Shown here: positions 7,144 to 15,830 of the stretch, in pieces
Position numbering within the stretch: the first letter of the stretch is position 1
How the letters are laid out: each line of letters opens with the position of its first letter
Assembly: GCA_004555245.1 (NCBI GenBank)
Contig: SFIS01000026.1
Span: 1-34,534, forward strand
Length of the DNA stretch: 34,534 bases
Direction of reading: 5' to 3'
DNA from: Bacteroidales bacterium
GTDB lineage: Bacteria; Bacteroidota; Bacteroidia; Bacteroidales; Bacteroidaceae
The notes under the pieces: model-generated
What the model was told of the DNA's origin: nothing
The model's database searches: none
The model's input: only the letters and a program-made list of their open reading frames with translations
Translations under genes and position numbers: made by a program

Positions 7144-8655
7144 ATGAGCATCACAGCGATAGCACGGAAACTGTATTTCGCAAAGAGACAACGCGAGCTG
7201 CAGAGACATCTCACTCACGGAGCCGAGATGCAGCGCGGCGTGCTGGCAAGCCTGCTGCAAAGGGCAGACGACACGGAGTACGGAAGGAACCATGCCTTCT
7301 CGACGATAAGAGACTACGAGACTTTCTGCGCAGATGTCCCGCTCAACGACTACGATTCGCTGAAGCAGGACATCGACCGTATGCGACACGGAGAGAAGGA
7401 TGTGCTCTGGCCGGGACAGGTGAGATGGTATGCCAAATCGTCGGGCACGACGAACGACAAGTCGAAATTCATACCCGTCTCCGGCGAAGGACTGCAGAGA
7501 ATACACTATCAGGGAGGCACCGATACGGTGGCCTTCTATCTGATGAACAACCCGCAGTCGAGAATCTTCGACGGGAAAGCCCTCATCCTCGGAGGGTCAC
7601 ACCAGGCGAACTACAACGTACACGGCTCGCTCGTGGGCGACCTCTCTGCCATTCTCATAGAGAACATCAACCCGCTGGCGAACCTCGTCAGGGTGCCGAA
7701 GAAGCAGACGGCGCTGCTGTCTGACTTTGAGGTGAAACGCGACAGGATAGCGCAGGAGACGATAAAAAAGAACGTGACTAACATCTCCGGAGTGCCCTCG
7801 TGGATGCTCTCTGTGCTGATAAGAGTGCTGGAAATCTCGGGCAAGAAGCATCTCGAGGAGGTGTGGCCCGACCTCGAGGTCTTCTTCCACGGAGGAATTG
7901 CCTTCACGCCATACCGAAAGCAGTATGAACAGCTCATCACGAAGCGGGACATGCGCTATCAGGAGACATACAACGCATCGGAGGGTTTCTTCGGCATACA
8001 GTCTGACCCTGAGGACAAGGCGATGCTCCTCATGCTCGACTATGACGTCTTCTACGAATTCATACCGATGGAAGATTTCGGAAAGGAGAACCCCGCCATC
8101 GTGCCGCTATGGGGCGTGGAGACCGGCAGAAACTACGCCATGGTAATCTCAACCTCGTGCGGACTGTGGAGATACGTCATAGGCGACACGGTGCAGTTCA
8201 CGAGCAAAGACCCGTACAAGTTTATCATCACAGGACGCACCAAGCATTTCATCAACGCCTTCGGCGAAGAACTGATTGTCGATAACGCCGAGCAGGGACT
8301 CGCTTACGCATGTATGGAGACTGGGGCGGAAGTGACGGAATACACCGCGGCGCCCGTCTTCATGGACGGCGAAGGCAGGTGCAGACACCAGTGGCTCGTG
8401 GAGTTCGCCACGGAGCCGGACGACATGGACAGATTCGCACGACTGCTCGACACGAAGCTGCAGGAGATAAACTCCGACTACGAGGCGAAACGCTTCAAGG
8501 ACATCACGCTGCAGCCGTTGGAGGTGGTGAAGGCAAGGCCCGGACTCTTCCACACCTGGCTGAAACAGCGCGGGAAACTGGGAGGACAGCACAAAGTGCC
8601 GAGACTGTCAAACACACGCGAATATATCGACCAGCTGCTGAAGATAAACAAATAG
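7144..8655 (+). CDS. GH3 auxin-responsive-promoter family protein (adenylate-forming enzyme)
   Basis: The 503-residue protein has the motifs of the GH3 branch of the acyl-adenylate-forming superfamily: YAKSSGTTNDKSKFIPVS near 98-115 (phosphate-binding), YNASEGFFGIQ near 275-285 and ITGRTKHFINAFGEEL near 361-376. Plant GH3 enzymes join amino acids to acidic hormones after adenylating the acid. Bacterial homologues are mostly uncharacterised, so substrate and product are unknown. The reading frame is open from 7048, but the ATG at 7144 gives the usual GH3 N-terminus and the bases before it carry no coding similarity. No signal peptide is seen, so it is cytoplasmic. The Ig-like lipoprotein gene begins 22 bp later and probably shares the transcript. 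Confidence 0.85.
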   Translation: MSITAIARKLYFAKRQRELQRHLTHGAEMQRGVLASLLQRADDTEYGRNHAFSTIRDYETFCADVPLNDYDSLKQDIDRMRHGEKDVLWPGQVRWYAKSSGTTNDKSKFIPVSGEGLQRIHYQGGTDTVAFYLMNNPQSRIFDGKALILGGSHQANYNVHGSLVGDLSAILIENINPLANLVRVPKKQTALLSDFEVKRDRIAQETIKKNVTNISGVPSWMLSVLIRVLEISGKKHLEEVWPDLEVFFHGGIAFTPYRKQYEQLITKRDMRYQETYNASEGFFGIQSDPEDKAMLLMLDYDVFYEFIPMEDFGKENPAIVPLWGVETGRNYAMVISTSCGLWRYVIGDTVQFTSKDPYKFIITGRTKHFINAFGEELIVDNAEQGLAYACMETGAEVTEYTAAPVFMDGEGRCRHQWLVEFATEPDDMDRFARLLDTKLQEINSDYEAKRFKDITLQPLEVVKARPGLFHTWLKQRGKLGGQHKVPRLSNTREYIDQLLKINK

Positions 8656-8677
8656 GACGCACGAAAACGGACAGACA

Positions 8678-10657
8678 ATGAAGCAGGGAAAGAAAGCCAC
8701 AACGCTGATATGCACCTTGCTCGCCGCACTCTGGGTGACGGTGGGCATGATGTCGTGCGCGAGGATGGGACAGCCAGACGGAGGATGGTATGACGAGGTG
8801 CCGCCGAGAGTGGTGGGAGCCGCGCCGGCAGAACGCTCGACAAAAGTCAGACAGCAGAGAATAGAGATACGCTTCAGCGAGTTCATAAAACTCGAAAACG
8901 CCACAGAAAACGTCATCTTCTGCCCGCCGCAGCTCGAGCAGCCCGACATAAAGACCATGGGCAAGGCTATACGCATTGACCTGAAGGACTCGCTCAAGGC
9001 AAACACGACATACACCATCGACTTCTCTGACGCCATCGTAGATAACAACGAGGGGAACCCGATGGGCAACTACACATACGTGTTCTCTACAGGAGAGGTG
9101 ATAGACACACTCGAAGTGTCGGGATATGTACTCGACGCACAGAACCTCGAGCCGGTCAAGGGATGCCTCGTCGGGCTGTACGACAACCTCGAGGACAGCG
9201 CTTTCACCACAACGCCAATGCTGAGGGCGGGGCGGACCGACGCTGCCGGACACTTCGTCATAAAGGGTGTGGCACCGGGAAGATACAGGGTGTATGCCTT
9301 GGCTGACAGCGACACAGACTTCAAACTGTCGCAACGGGGAGAACAGCTCGCATTCACAAGCGACATCATCGTGCCGACATCAAAACCCGACACAAGGCAG
9401 GACACGACATGGGTGGACTCGCTACACATCGCAGGAATAAGGCGGGTGCCGTACACACACTTCCTCCCTGACGATATCTGCCTAAGGGCTTTCACGCAGA
9501 AACAGACGGAGAGATACCTCCTGAAGACCGAGCGCGCCGTGCCGGAGAAATTCACCGTATATTTCAGCACTCCGGCAGACACCCTGCCGAACATCAGGGC
9601 GATAAACTTCAACGACAGCAACGCTTTCGTGACAGAAGCTACAGCCGGAAAAGACACCATAACCTACTGGCTCAGAGACACTGCGCTTGTCAACCAGGAC
9701 ACGCTGAGACTGGAGATGGACTACTATATGACGGACACGCTCGGAAACATGACGCTGCAGACGGACACTCTCGAAATGCTGGCGAAGGTGCCATACGAGA
9801 AACGTATGAAGCAAAAGGCGGAGGAACTGGAGAAATGGGAGAAAAAAGCCGAGAAGGCAAAGAAGAAAGGCAAGGAACCCGAACCAAGGCCTGACCTGCC
9901 GCTGCTGAAACCAAAAATCACCATTCCGCAGAAGATGTCGCCCGACAAGAACATCACACTCGAGTTTGACACCCCGCTCTTGAAACTCGACACGGCGGCG
10001 ATACACCTGTACTCGAAGATTGACACCTTATGGTACAACTCGCCGCTGCAGGTGGAAACGGACACCGTCAGACGAAGGCGCTATATAATAAAAGGTGAAT
10101 GGAGACCCGACATGGAATACTCGCTCGAGATTGACTCCGCCGCGTTCCGGGATATATACGGAAACGTCTCGGACAAATACAAAGGCGGGATAAAGGTGGC
10201 GGGAAACGACACCTTCGCATCGCTCTTCGTCAACATTCACGGAGTGGAGAACGACACGGCACAGGTCATCGTGTACATGATGGACAAAAGCGAGACGGTA
10301 AAGGCTACGGCGGTCGCGAGAGAAGGTACGGCGGAGTTCTACTACATCGAACCCGGAGAATACTACCTGAAAGCATTGGTGGATGAAAACCGAAACGGAC
10401 AATGGGACACTGGAGACTACAGCGAAGGACGACAGCCGGAGAAAGTCTTCTACAAACCAGAAGCCGTTGAATGCAAGGCGAAATGGGACCTCACAACGGA
10501 GTTCGACTTCAGAAAACAGCCGCTATTCATGCAGAAACCGAGAGAAATGGTGAAACAGAAGGCGGAAAAGAAGAAAACCGTAAAAAACCTCAACGCAAAA
10601 CGCGCCGAGGAAATGAACATAAAATACGACAAGGAGAAGGTGGACAGCAGATTCTGA
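8678..10657 (+). CDS. Lipoprotein with N-terminal Ig-like (Big_5 type) domain
   Basis: This 659-residue protein starts with a lipoprotein signal ending MMSC (Cys27). Residues about 42-135 resemble the Big_5 Ig-like domain (PPRVVGAAPAE, IRFSEFIKL, YTIDFSDAIVDNNEGNPM). Residues about 142-215 resemble a carboxypeptidase-regulatory-like beta-sandwich (VSGYVLDAQNLEPVKGCLVG and GHFVIKGVAPGRYRVYAL). A lysine/glutamate-rich linker sits at about 370-405 and the C-terminus is again charged (KQKAEKKKTVKNLNAKRAEE). It is probably anchored in the outer membrane or facing the periplasm. It follows the GH3 gene by 22 bp, suggesting one operon, though no mechanistic link is evident. Specific function is unknown. 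Confidence 0.8.
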   Translation: MKQGKKATTLICTLLAALWVTVGMMSCARMGQPDGGWYDEVPPRVVGAAPAERSTKVRQQRIEIRFSEFIKLENATENVIFCPPQLEQPDIKTMGKAIRIDLKDSLKANTTYTIDFSDAIVDNNEGNPMGNYTYVFSTGEVIDTLEVSGYVLDAQNLEPVKGCLVGLYDNLEDSAFTTTPMLRAGRTDAAGHFVIKGVAPGRYRVYALADSDTDFKLSQRGEQLAFTSDIIVPTSKPDTRQDTTWVDSLHIAGIRRVPYTHFLPDDICLRAFTQKQTERYLLKTERAVPEKFTVYFSTPADTLPNIRAINFNDSNAFVTEATAGKDTITYWLRDTALVNQDTLRLEMDYYMTDTLGNMTLQTDTLEMLAKVPYEKRMKQKAEELEKWEKKAEKAKKKGKEPEPRPDLPLLKPKITIPQKMSPDKNITLEFDTPLLKLDTAAIHLYSKIDTLWYNSPLQVETDTVRRRRYIIKGEWRPDMEYSLEIDSAAFRDIYGNVSDKYKGGIKVAGNDTFASLFVNIHGVENDTAQVIVYMMDKSETVKATAVAREGTAEFYYIEPGEYYLKALVDENRNGQWDTGDYSEGRQPEKVFYKPEAVECKAKWDLTTEFDFRKQPLFMQKPREMVKQKAEKKKTVKNLNAKRAEEMNIKYDKEKVDSRF

Positions 10658-10758
10658 CATCTATGCCGACATGCCGGCACAGGCAAGGCGGAGATTGTCA
10701 AGATACTAAAAGAATATAATTTTTCGGCTTTAAGGACACACGTCTCAACAAAAAATGA

Positions 10759-10790
10759 TAACTTTGCACCTCGGCATCAGTATGCCAAGG
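10759..10790 (+). promoter_or_regulatory. -7 element and 5'-end hairpin of the FKBP gene cluster
   Basis: TAACTTTGC (10759-10767) matches the Bacteroidetes -7 box; no clear TTTG lies 20 bp upstream. Just at the expected transcript start there is a hairpin: CCTCGGCAT (10769-10777) against ATGCCAAGG (10782-10790), eight pairs with one C-A mismatch. A hairpin at the very 5' end could protect the message. The leader to the ATG at 10876 would be about 105 nt. Confidence 0.5.
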
Positions 10791-10875
10791 GCAAGACACA
10801 TGCCGTGACACAGACTGACGGCAACAGCCGCAACATATCACGGAAACCAAAAAATACATAACAGAAATAAAAGAA

Positions 10876-11481
10876 ATGGACAAGTTAAGTTATGCGCTCG
10901 GCCTCGGAATAGGCACGCAGCTCGCACAACTCGGTGCAAAAGACATCAACCTCGATGACTTCAAAACGGCAGTGGAAGACATGCTGGCAGGAAAAACATC
11001 GAGACTGCCACAGGATGAGGCACAGAAAATCGTAAACGAATTCTTCAGCCGCCAGGAGGAAAAAGAGATGGAACGCCGACGCAATGCAGGAAAGGCGGCG
11101 AAAGAAGAGGGCGAGAAATACCTCGCAGAAAACATCAAGAAGCCGGAAGTGAAACAGACACCTTCCGGACTGCAGTATGAAGTGATTGCAGAAGGGACAG
11201 GGAAAAGCCCGAAAGCCACTGACACCGTGAAGGTACACTATGAAGGAAGATTAATTGACGGAAAGATCTTCGACAGCAGCATACAGCGCGGAGAACCTAT
11301 CGCCTTCCCGCTCAACGGAGTGATAGCAGGATGGACGGAAGGCCTGCAGCTGATGAGCGAAGGCGCGAAATACAGATTCCACATACCATACCACCTCGCA
11401 TACGGCGAACAGGGTGCCGGAGCCTCTATACCACCTTACGCTACTCTGGTGTTCGACGTGGAACTCATCGAGGTGCAGTGA
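10876..11481 (+). CDS. FKBP-type peptidyl-prolyl isomerase, no export signal (FklB/Mip-like)
   Basis: The 201-residue protein begins MDKLSYALGLGIG and has no signal peptide, so it should be cytoplasmic. Residues 3-95 form the helical FKBP_N dimerisation domain seen in Mip and FklB. Residues about 97-201 form the FKBP_C catalytic domain, with the pocket residues in place (VHYEGRL, IFDSS, GVIAGWTEGL, YHLAYGEQG, IPPYATLVFDVEL). It catalyses cis-trans isomerisation of Xaa-Pro bonds and can act as a chaperone. It is the first of three FKBP genes on the same strand, 103 bp before the second. The start is the only methionine that gives the usual N-terminus. Confidence 0.92.
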   Translation: MDKLSYALGLGIGTQLAQLGAKDINLDDFKTAVEDMLAGKTSRLPQDEAQKIVNEFFSRQEEKEMERRRNAGKAAKEEGEKYLAENIKKPEVKQTPSGLQYEVIAEGTGKSPKATDTVKVHYEGRLIDGKIFDSSIQRGEPIAFPLNGVIAGWTEGLQLMSEGAKYRFHIPYHLAYGEQGAGASIPPYATLVFDVELIEVQ

Positions 11482-11485
11482 GAAC

Positions 11486-11505
11486 CATGCCGCAACAACG
11501 GCATG
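11486..11505 (+). other. Short hairpin between FKBP genes
   Basis: CATGCCG (11486-11492) and CGGCATG (11499-11505) form a perfect 7-bp stem with a six-base loop, four bases after the first FKBP stop. No T-tract follows, so it may be an attenuating or protective structure rather than a full terminator. Confidence 0.4.
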
Positions 11506-11584
11506 ACACACGGCCGGAAACAATGACACAAGACGGCGGAAAAGAGAAGAAACTCAAAAACAAAACAAAAATATCTTTAAGACA

Positions 11585-12457
11585 ATGAAGAAAATCACTA
11601 TCCTGGCTGTTACAGCCATCGCGGCACTCGGATTCAGTGCCTGCGGAAACTCGACACCCAAGGCAGACCTCCAGACTGACCTCGACACAATGAGCTATGC
11701 AATAGGTATGGCACAGTCCAACGGACTCTCGCAGTATCTCGTTGAACGCATGGGCGTCGATTCGACATACGTCGCTGACTTTATCAAAGGCCTCAACGAA
11801 GGCGTCTCGGCAGGCGACGACAAGAAGAAAGCCGCATATTATGCCGGAATACAAATAGGACAGCAAATCTCCAACCAGATGATCAAAGGCATCAACCACG
11901 AGATTTTCGGAGAGGATTCTACAAAGACAATATCTCTCAAAAACTTCATGGCGGGATTCGTCAGCGGATATACAGGCAAGGGCGGACTGATGACTATGGA
12001 GCAGGCCGGCATGACGGCACAGACCAAGATGGAGCAGATAAAGGCGAAGAATATGGAAGAACAGTTCGGCCCGAACAAGAAGGCAGGAGAAGTCTTCCTC
12101 GCAAAGAAAAAGGCAGACAAGGATGTAAAGGCCCTGCCGTCGGGCGTGTTGTATAAGGTGATAAAGGAGGGAACGGGCGCCGTGCCTGCAGACACCTCTG
12201 CCGTGAAAGTACACTACGAGGGCAAACTCCTCGACGGTACTGTATTCGACAGCTCGTACAAACGCAACGAGCCGACAACACTCCGCGCCAACCAGGTAAT
12301 AAAGGGATGGACAGAAGCTCTCACACACATGCCCGTGGGGTCTGTCTGGGAGGTGTATATCCCTCAGGAACTCGCTTACGGAGCGCGTGAGGCCGGACAG
12401 ATCAAACCATTCTCTTGCCTGATATTCAAAATCGAACTCATCAGCATCGAAAAATGA
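11585..12457 (+). CDS. FKBP-type peptidyl-prolyl isomerase, lipoprotein
   Basis: The 290-residue protein has a lipoprotein signal with lipobox GFSAC (Cys20), so it is membrane-anchored on the periplasmic side or at the outer membrane. An FKBP_N region follows (about 27-165, beginning LDTMSYAIGMAQSNGL), then a charged linker (AKKKADKDV) and the FKBP_C domain (about 185-290) with VHYEGKLLDGTVFDSS, QVIKGWTEAL and CLIFKIEL. It probably assists folding of envelope proteins. Its stop codon overlaps the start of the third FKBP gene (ATGA), so the two are translationally coupled. Confidence 0.92.
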   Translation: MKKITILAVTAIAALGFSACGNSTPKADLQTDLDTMSYAIGMAQSNGLSQYLVERMGVDSTYVADFIKGLNEGVSAGDDKKKAAYYAGIQIGQQISNQMIKGINHEIFGEDSTKTISLKNFMAGFVSGYTGKGGLMTMEQAGMTAQTKMEQIKAKNMEEQFGPNKKAGEVFLAKKKADKDVKALPSGVLYKVIKEGTGAVPADTSAVKVHYEGKLLDGTVFDSSYKRNEPTTLRANQVIKGWTEALTHMPVGSVWEVYIPQELAYGAREAGQIKPFSCLIFKIELISIEK

Positions 12458-13449
12458 AACGTACGGCTATAGCATTGGCACTCGTCATCATGGCGGGTGC
12501 CTCTTTGTCAACGGCTGTGGCAAAGGAGAAGAAAAAGAAAAACGACAAAGCCGGAACGGAACTCCAGACACAGCCCGTAAAACTGTCTTCCCTGAACGAC
12601 AGTGTCAGTTATGCAACCGGAAAGCTGCTCACGCAGGGCATGATGGACTATGTAGTGTCGCAACTCAAACTCGACACGGCATATATGGCGGACTTCGTCG
12701 GTGCGCTGAAAGAGAATCTCGGGGCGGAAGACACGCCGCAGAACACGGCACGAAATGCGGGCATGCACATCGCACACCTCATACGGACAAGTATGCTGAC
12801 ACGCGTCTCGCAGCAGTTCAACGACGCCGGGCTGCCACTCGACACATGTCTGCTGAAGAGAGGTTTCATCGACGCAGTCTCCAACGATACGACGTGCTTC
12901 ACAGTTGACGAGGCGATAAAGTTCCAGAACGGACAGATGCAGAAACAGCAGAAGCTCCAGGCGGAGAAGAAACGCGCTGCAGGAAAGGCGTGGCTCGAAG
13001 AGAACGCCAAGCAGCCGGGAGTGAACACCACAATCTCCGGACTGCAGTATCGTGTCATAAAGCAGGGCGACGGACCTGTCGCAGTGGCCGACGAGAACGT
13101 CACCGTGAAATACGAGGGACGCCTGACAGACGGAACAGTATTCGACAGCTCATACACACGCAACCCGCAGACCGTCACCTTCAAGCCATCGCAGGTAATC
13201 AAAGGATGGACAGAAGCCCTGCACATGATGCCCGAAGGCTCTGAATGGGAGATCTACGTGCCGGAGCACATAGGATACGGAGAACGCGCCATGGGCAACA
13301 TCCCACCGTACTCAACACTCATCTTCAAGATGGAAATCGTGAAAGTGGAGAAAGAACAGCCCACGAAGACAGAACAGGAGACCAAGGCCGGAGCAAAGAA
13401 GACAGACGCAAAGAAATCTTCAGCGAAGAAAACTTCAGCCAGGAAATGA
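12454..13449 (+). CDS. FKBP-type peptidyl-prolyl isomerase, Sec-exported, Lys/Ala-rich C-terminal tail
   Basis: The 331-residue protein has a Sec signal (1-23, ending STAVA) without a lipobox cysteine, so it is probably a soluble periplasmic protein. Residues about 45-165 are FKBP_N-like and about 190-300 are FKBP_C (VKYEGRLTDGTVFDSS, QVIKGWTEAL, IPPYSTLIFKMEI). The last 30 residues are a basic Lys/Ala/Ser/Thr tail (GAKKTDAKKSSAKKTSARK) absent from the other two copies. The frame is open from 12415, but the ATG at 12454 gives a clean signal peptide and overlaps the previous stop as ATGA, so it is chosen. Confidence 0.9.
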   Translation: MKRTAIALALVIMAGASLSTAVAKEKKKKNDKAGTELQTQPVKLSSLNDSVSYATGKLLTQGMMDYVVSQLKLDTAYMADFVGALKENLGAEDTPQNTARNAGMHIAHLIRTSMLTRVSQQFNDAGLPLDTCLLKRGFIDAVSNDTTCFTVDEAIKFQNGQMQKQQKLQAEKKRAAGKAWLEENAKQPGVNTTISGLQYRVIKQGDGPVAVADENVTVKYEGRLTDGTVFDSSYTRNPQTVTFKPSQVIKGWTEALHMMPEGSEWEIYVPEHIGYGERAMGNIPPYSTLIFKMEIVKVEKEQPTKTEQETKAGAKKTDAKKSSAKKTSARK

Positions 13450-13511
13450 TATGACACATTTATGCCGGCATGGCGCCCAACCGCTCATGACGGCATACGA
13501 AACGACAGCTA

Positions 13512-13557
13512 CGACAGGCGGGCACAACACGCAAACGCGTGAAATGCCCGCCTGTCG
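13512..13557 (+). terminator. Terminator of the FKBP cluster
   Basis: CGACAGGCGGGCA (13512-13524) and TGCCCGCCTGTCG (13545-13557) form a perfect 13-bp stem. The loop itself contains CACGC-AAA-CGCGTG, extending the hairpin. It lies 62 bp after the third FKBP stop; the following CCGTT is only slightly T-rich. Confidence 0.7.
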
Positions 13558-13588
13558 CCGTTAGCATATACGAGGGCGACCAAAGGCG

Positions 13589-13654
13589 GAGCATCGCAAA
13601 CGATGGAGCCGAGCATCGCAAACGATGGAGCGGAGCATCGCAAACGGCAGGGCG
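13589..13654. repeat. Three 22-bp tandem repeats with internal dyad
   Basis: The unit GAGCATCGCAAACGATGGAG plus CC or CG occurs at 13589-13610 and 13611-13632. A third copy (13633-13654) keeps the first 14 bases and then drifts. Each full unit contains CATCG-CAAA-CGATG, a small hairpin. It lies between the FKBP terminator and the tRNA promoter, and no gene is seen here. Confidence 0.75.
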
Positions 13655-13756
13655 GAGAATGCCTGCAAATCTGCCAAAGGAAATGTATTGTAACTAAAAA
13701 AAGTTAAGAAAAGGATTTTTTGTGCTCCTGTATGCCTTTTTCCAAGCAAAAAGGTG

Positions 13757-13765
13757 TAACTTTGC
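13757..13765 (+). promoter_or_regulatory. -7 promoter element for tRNA-Leu
   Basis: TAACTTTGC matches the Bacteroidetes -7 box and would start transcription near 13770, about 30 nt before the tRNA. No TTTG is found 20 bp upstream; a TTTG at 13719-13722 is too far. Confidence 0.55.
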
Positions 13766-13801
13766 ATAACATACGTGCAGGAGGAAATACACGCAGCGTA
13801 T

Positions 13802-13886
13802 GCCGCGATGGTGGAATGGTAGACACTGGAGACTTAAAATCTCCTGGCCAGAAACGGCCGTGCGGGTTCGAGTCCCGCTCGCGGTA
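13802..13886 (+). tRNA. tRNA-Leu (anticodon UAA)
   Basis: The acceptor arms GCCGCGA (13802-13808) and TCGCGGT (13879-13885) pair with one G-U at the end, followed by discriminator A (13886). The anticodon stem GGAGA/TCTCC encloses loop CTTAAAA with anticodon TAA at 13835-13837. A long variable arm (GGCC-AGAAAC-GGCC) and T-arm GCGGG-TTCGAGT-CCCGC fit a class II tRNA of 85 nt. CCA is not encoded. A small hairpin (AGGGC-TCTTT-GCCCT, 13900-13914) just downstream may define the 3' end of the transcript. Confidence 0.95.
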
Positions 13887-14109
13887 CATACCATACATGA
13901 GGGCTCTTTGCCCTGACATATAAACTGACGAAGAAGCAGAAAGACAGGTAGTAGCCGTAAATATCGTATGTTATGGTTGCCGCCTGCTTCCGTTTCTGAC
14001 AACGCCCACAACCGTTGCAATGCCTAAACAACACGGGGAGAAGAAGGAAAGCACCAAACCGGAGGCAGAACTACACGAAACATTCAATTCTTTTTTATAT
14101 ACCGTATCT

Positions 14110-15792
14110 ATGTTAAAGAAATTTATTCTACCAGTCGCTGCTACCGCACTTGTCGCCATGACATCATGTTCGGGCAAGCTCGGAGCATTGTCAGCTGACA
14201 ACTTCACTGTTGTCCCCAACCCGATGGAAACTCAGGGAGGATATGTCCCTGTTACAATCAACGGCAATTTCCCCGAGAAGTATATGAAGAAAAAGGCTGT
14301 CGTAACTGTCACGCCAGAGCTGCGCGCTGCCGACGGCTCCATCCTCAGAGGTGTGCCCGCTACCTTCCAGGGAGAGAAAGTGATGGGCAACAACCAGACG
14401 GTCAGCTATCTGCTCGGCGGACACTACGCCATGAAGGCGGAGTTCCCCTACAGCGACACGTATCACAAGAGCGACCTCTATCTCTCGTTCGACGCTGCAA
14501 TAGGTAAAAAGAAGGTTGAGGTGCCTGCCGTCAAAGTGGCAAACGGCATCATCGCCACATCAGAACTCTACCGCCTCGCCATGACACAGACTGGAGGATG
14601 CATCGCTCCCGACACTTTCCAGCGTGTGCGCAAGGAACGCCAGGAAGCAAGCGTGAAGTTCCTCATCAACCAGGCACAGCTCCGGCAGGGAGAACTGAAG
14701 AACAACTCCGTGAAGGAATTCCTGCAGATGCTGCGCACAATCAACAACGAGAAAGAGGCATACGTCCTCTCTAACATTGAGGTGAAGGCTTACGCTTCGC
14801 CTGACGGAGGAGAGAAACTCAATGACAAACTCGCGGCAAAACGTCAGAATGTCTCTGAAGACTACGTGAAGAAGCAGCTCAAGAACCTCAAAGTCAGCGC
14901 TAATGTCGGAGGACAATACACGGCTCAGGACTGGGAAGGCTTCAAACAACTTGTCTCGGCAAGCAACATACAGGACAAGGATGTCATACTGCGAGTGCTC
15001 TCCATGTATCAGGACCCCGAAGAACGCGAGCAGCAGATAAAGAACATGAGCGCCGGATTCCGCGAACTCGCCGACGGCATACTCCCGGAGTTGAGACGCT
15101 CGCGCCTCATCATCAACTACGAGACAGTAGGACGCAGCGACGAGGAAATAATGCAGCAGTACAAGGACAACGCAGAGAAACTCTCTAACGACGAACTCCT
15201 CTATGCCGCCGTCCTGCAAGGTGCTGACAATGCCAAGGTGGAAGAGATATACAAGAAGACGACGAAAATCTATCCTAATGACTACCGTGCATACAACAAC
15301 ATCGCCGTGCAGGAACTGAAGAAGGGCGACGTCAACCTCGCGAAAGAGTATCTCGACAAGGCCCTCTCGCTCTCGCCGAAAGCGGCAGAGCCAAAGGCCA
15401 ACCTCGCACTCATCGCACTCAAGAGCGGCAATGTGACAAAGGCGCAGGAATATATCTCACAGGCTATCGGTGCAAACGACTATGACTTCGCACTCGGAAC
15501 ATACAACATCGCAAAGGGTGACTATGCTGCTGCTGCCGACAACCTCAAGGGCATGAACAACAACATGGCGGCACTCGCACAGATTCTGAACAAGGATTAC
15601 GAGAGCGCACGTGTCATCTTCAAGCAGATGGCAAACAGCGGCGACGGCATCACTGACTATCTGCGTGCAGTGATGAGCGCACGTCAGGGCAACTCGTACG
15701 CTGCCAACACTTATCTGAAAGACGCTATCGCAAAGAACGGCAAACTCGCTTTCTATGCTGAAGACGACCTCGAATTTAGCAAGATAAAGTAA
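14110..15792 (+). CDS. Outer-membrane lipoprotein with OmpA-like region and TPR repeats
   Basis: The 560-residue protein starts with a lipoprotein signal ending AMTSC (Cys20). The frame is open from 14020, but the upstream part (MPKQHGEKKES...) would bury the signal, so the ATG at 14110 is chosen. Residues about 215-290 resemble an OmpA-like region (IEVKAYASPDGGEKLNDKLAAKRQ). Residues about 390-500 hold tetratricopeptide-like helices (YPNDYRAYNNIAVQELKKGDVNLAKEYLDKAL and SPKAAEPKANLALIALKSGN). Related Bacteroidales proteins are envelope lipoproteins that probably contact peptidoglycan; a role in outer-membrane organisation is an inference. The next gene begins 38 bp later and may be co-transcribed. 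Confidence 0.82.
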   Translation: MLKKFILPVAATALVAMTSCSGKLGALSADNFTVVPNPMETQGGYVPVTINGNFPEKYMKKKAVVTVTPELRAADGSILRGVPATFQGEKVMGNNQTVSYLLGGHYAMKAEFPYSDTYHKSDLYLSFDAAIGKKKVEVPAVKVANGIIATSELYRLAMTQTGGCIAPDTFQRVRKERQEASVKFLINQAQLRQGELKNNSVKEFLQMLRTINNEKEAYVLSNIEVKAYASPDGGEKLNDKLAAKRQNVSEDYVKKQLKNLKVSANVGGQYTAQDWEGFKQLVSASNIQDKDVILRVLSMYQDPEEREQQIKNMSAGFRELADGILPELRRSRLIINYETVGRSDEEIMQQYKDNAEKLSNDELLYAAVLQGADNAKVEEIYKKTTKIYPNDYRAYNNIAVQELKKGDVNLAKEYLDKALSLSPKAAEPKANLALIALKSGNVTKAQEYISQAIGANDYDFALGTYNIAKGDYAAAADNLKGMNNNMAALAQILNKDYESARVIFKQMANSGDGITDYLRAVMSARQGNSYAANTYLKDAIAKNGKLAFYAEDDLEFSKIK

Positions 15793-15830
15793 AAGACGCG
15801 ACATGTAGCACGTCTATAACACATTTTCTG

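Noticed and set aside
12415..12453. Upstream extension of the third FKBP gene
   Set aside because: It would mask a clean signal peptide and lies inside the end of the preceding gene; the ATGA overlap start is more natural.
13694..14034. Minus-strand open frames over the tRNA
   Set aside because: They run across tRNA-Leu and its promoter; the encoded strings have no family character.
14020..14109. Longer N-terminus of the OmpA/TPR lipoprotein
   Set aside because: The added 30 residues are polar and would bury the lipoprotein signal.
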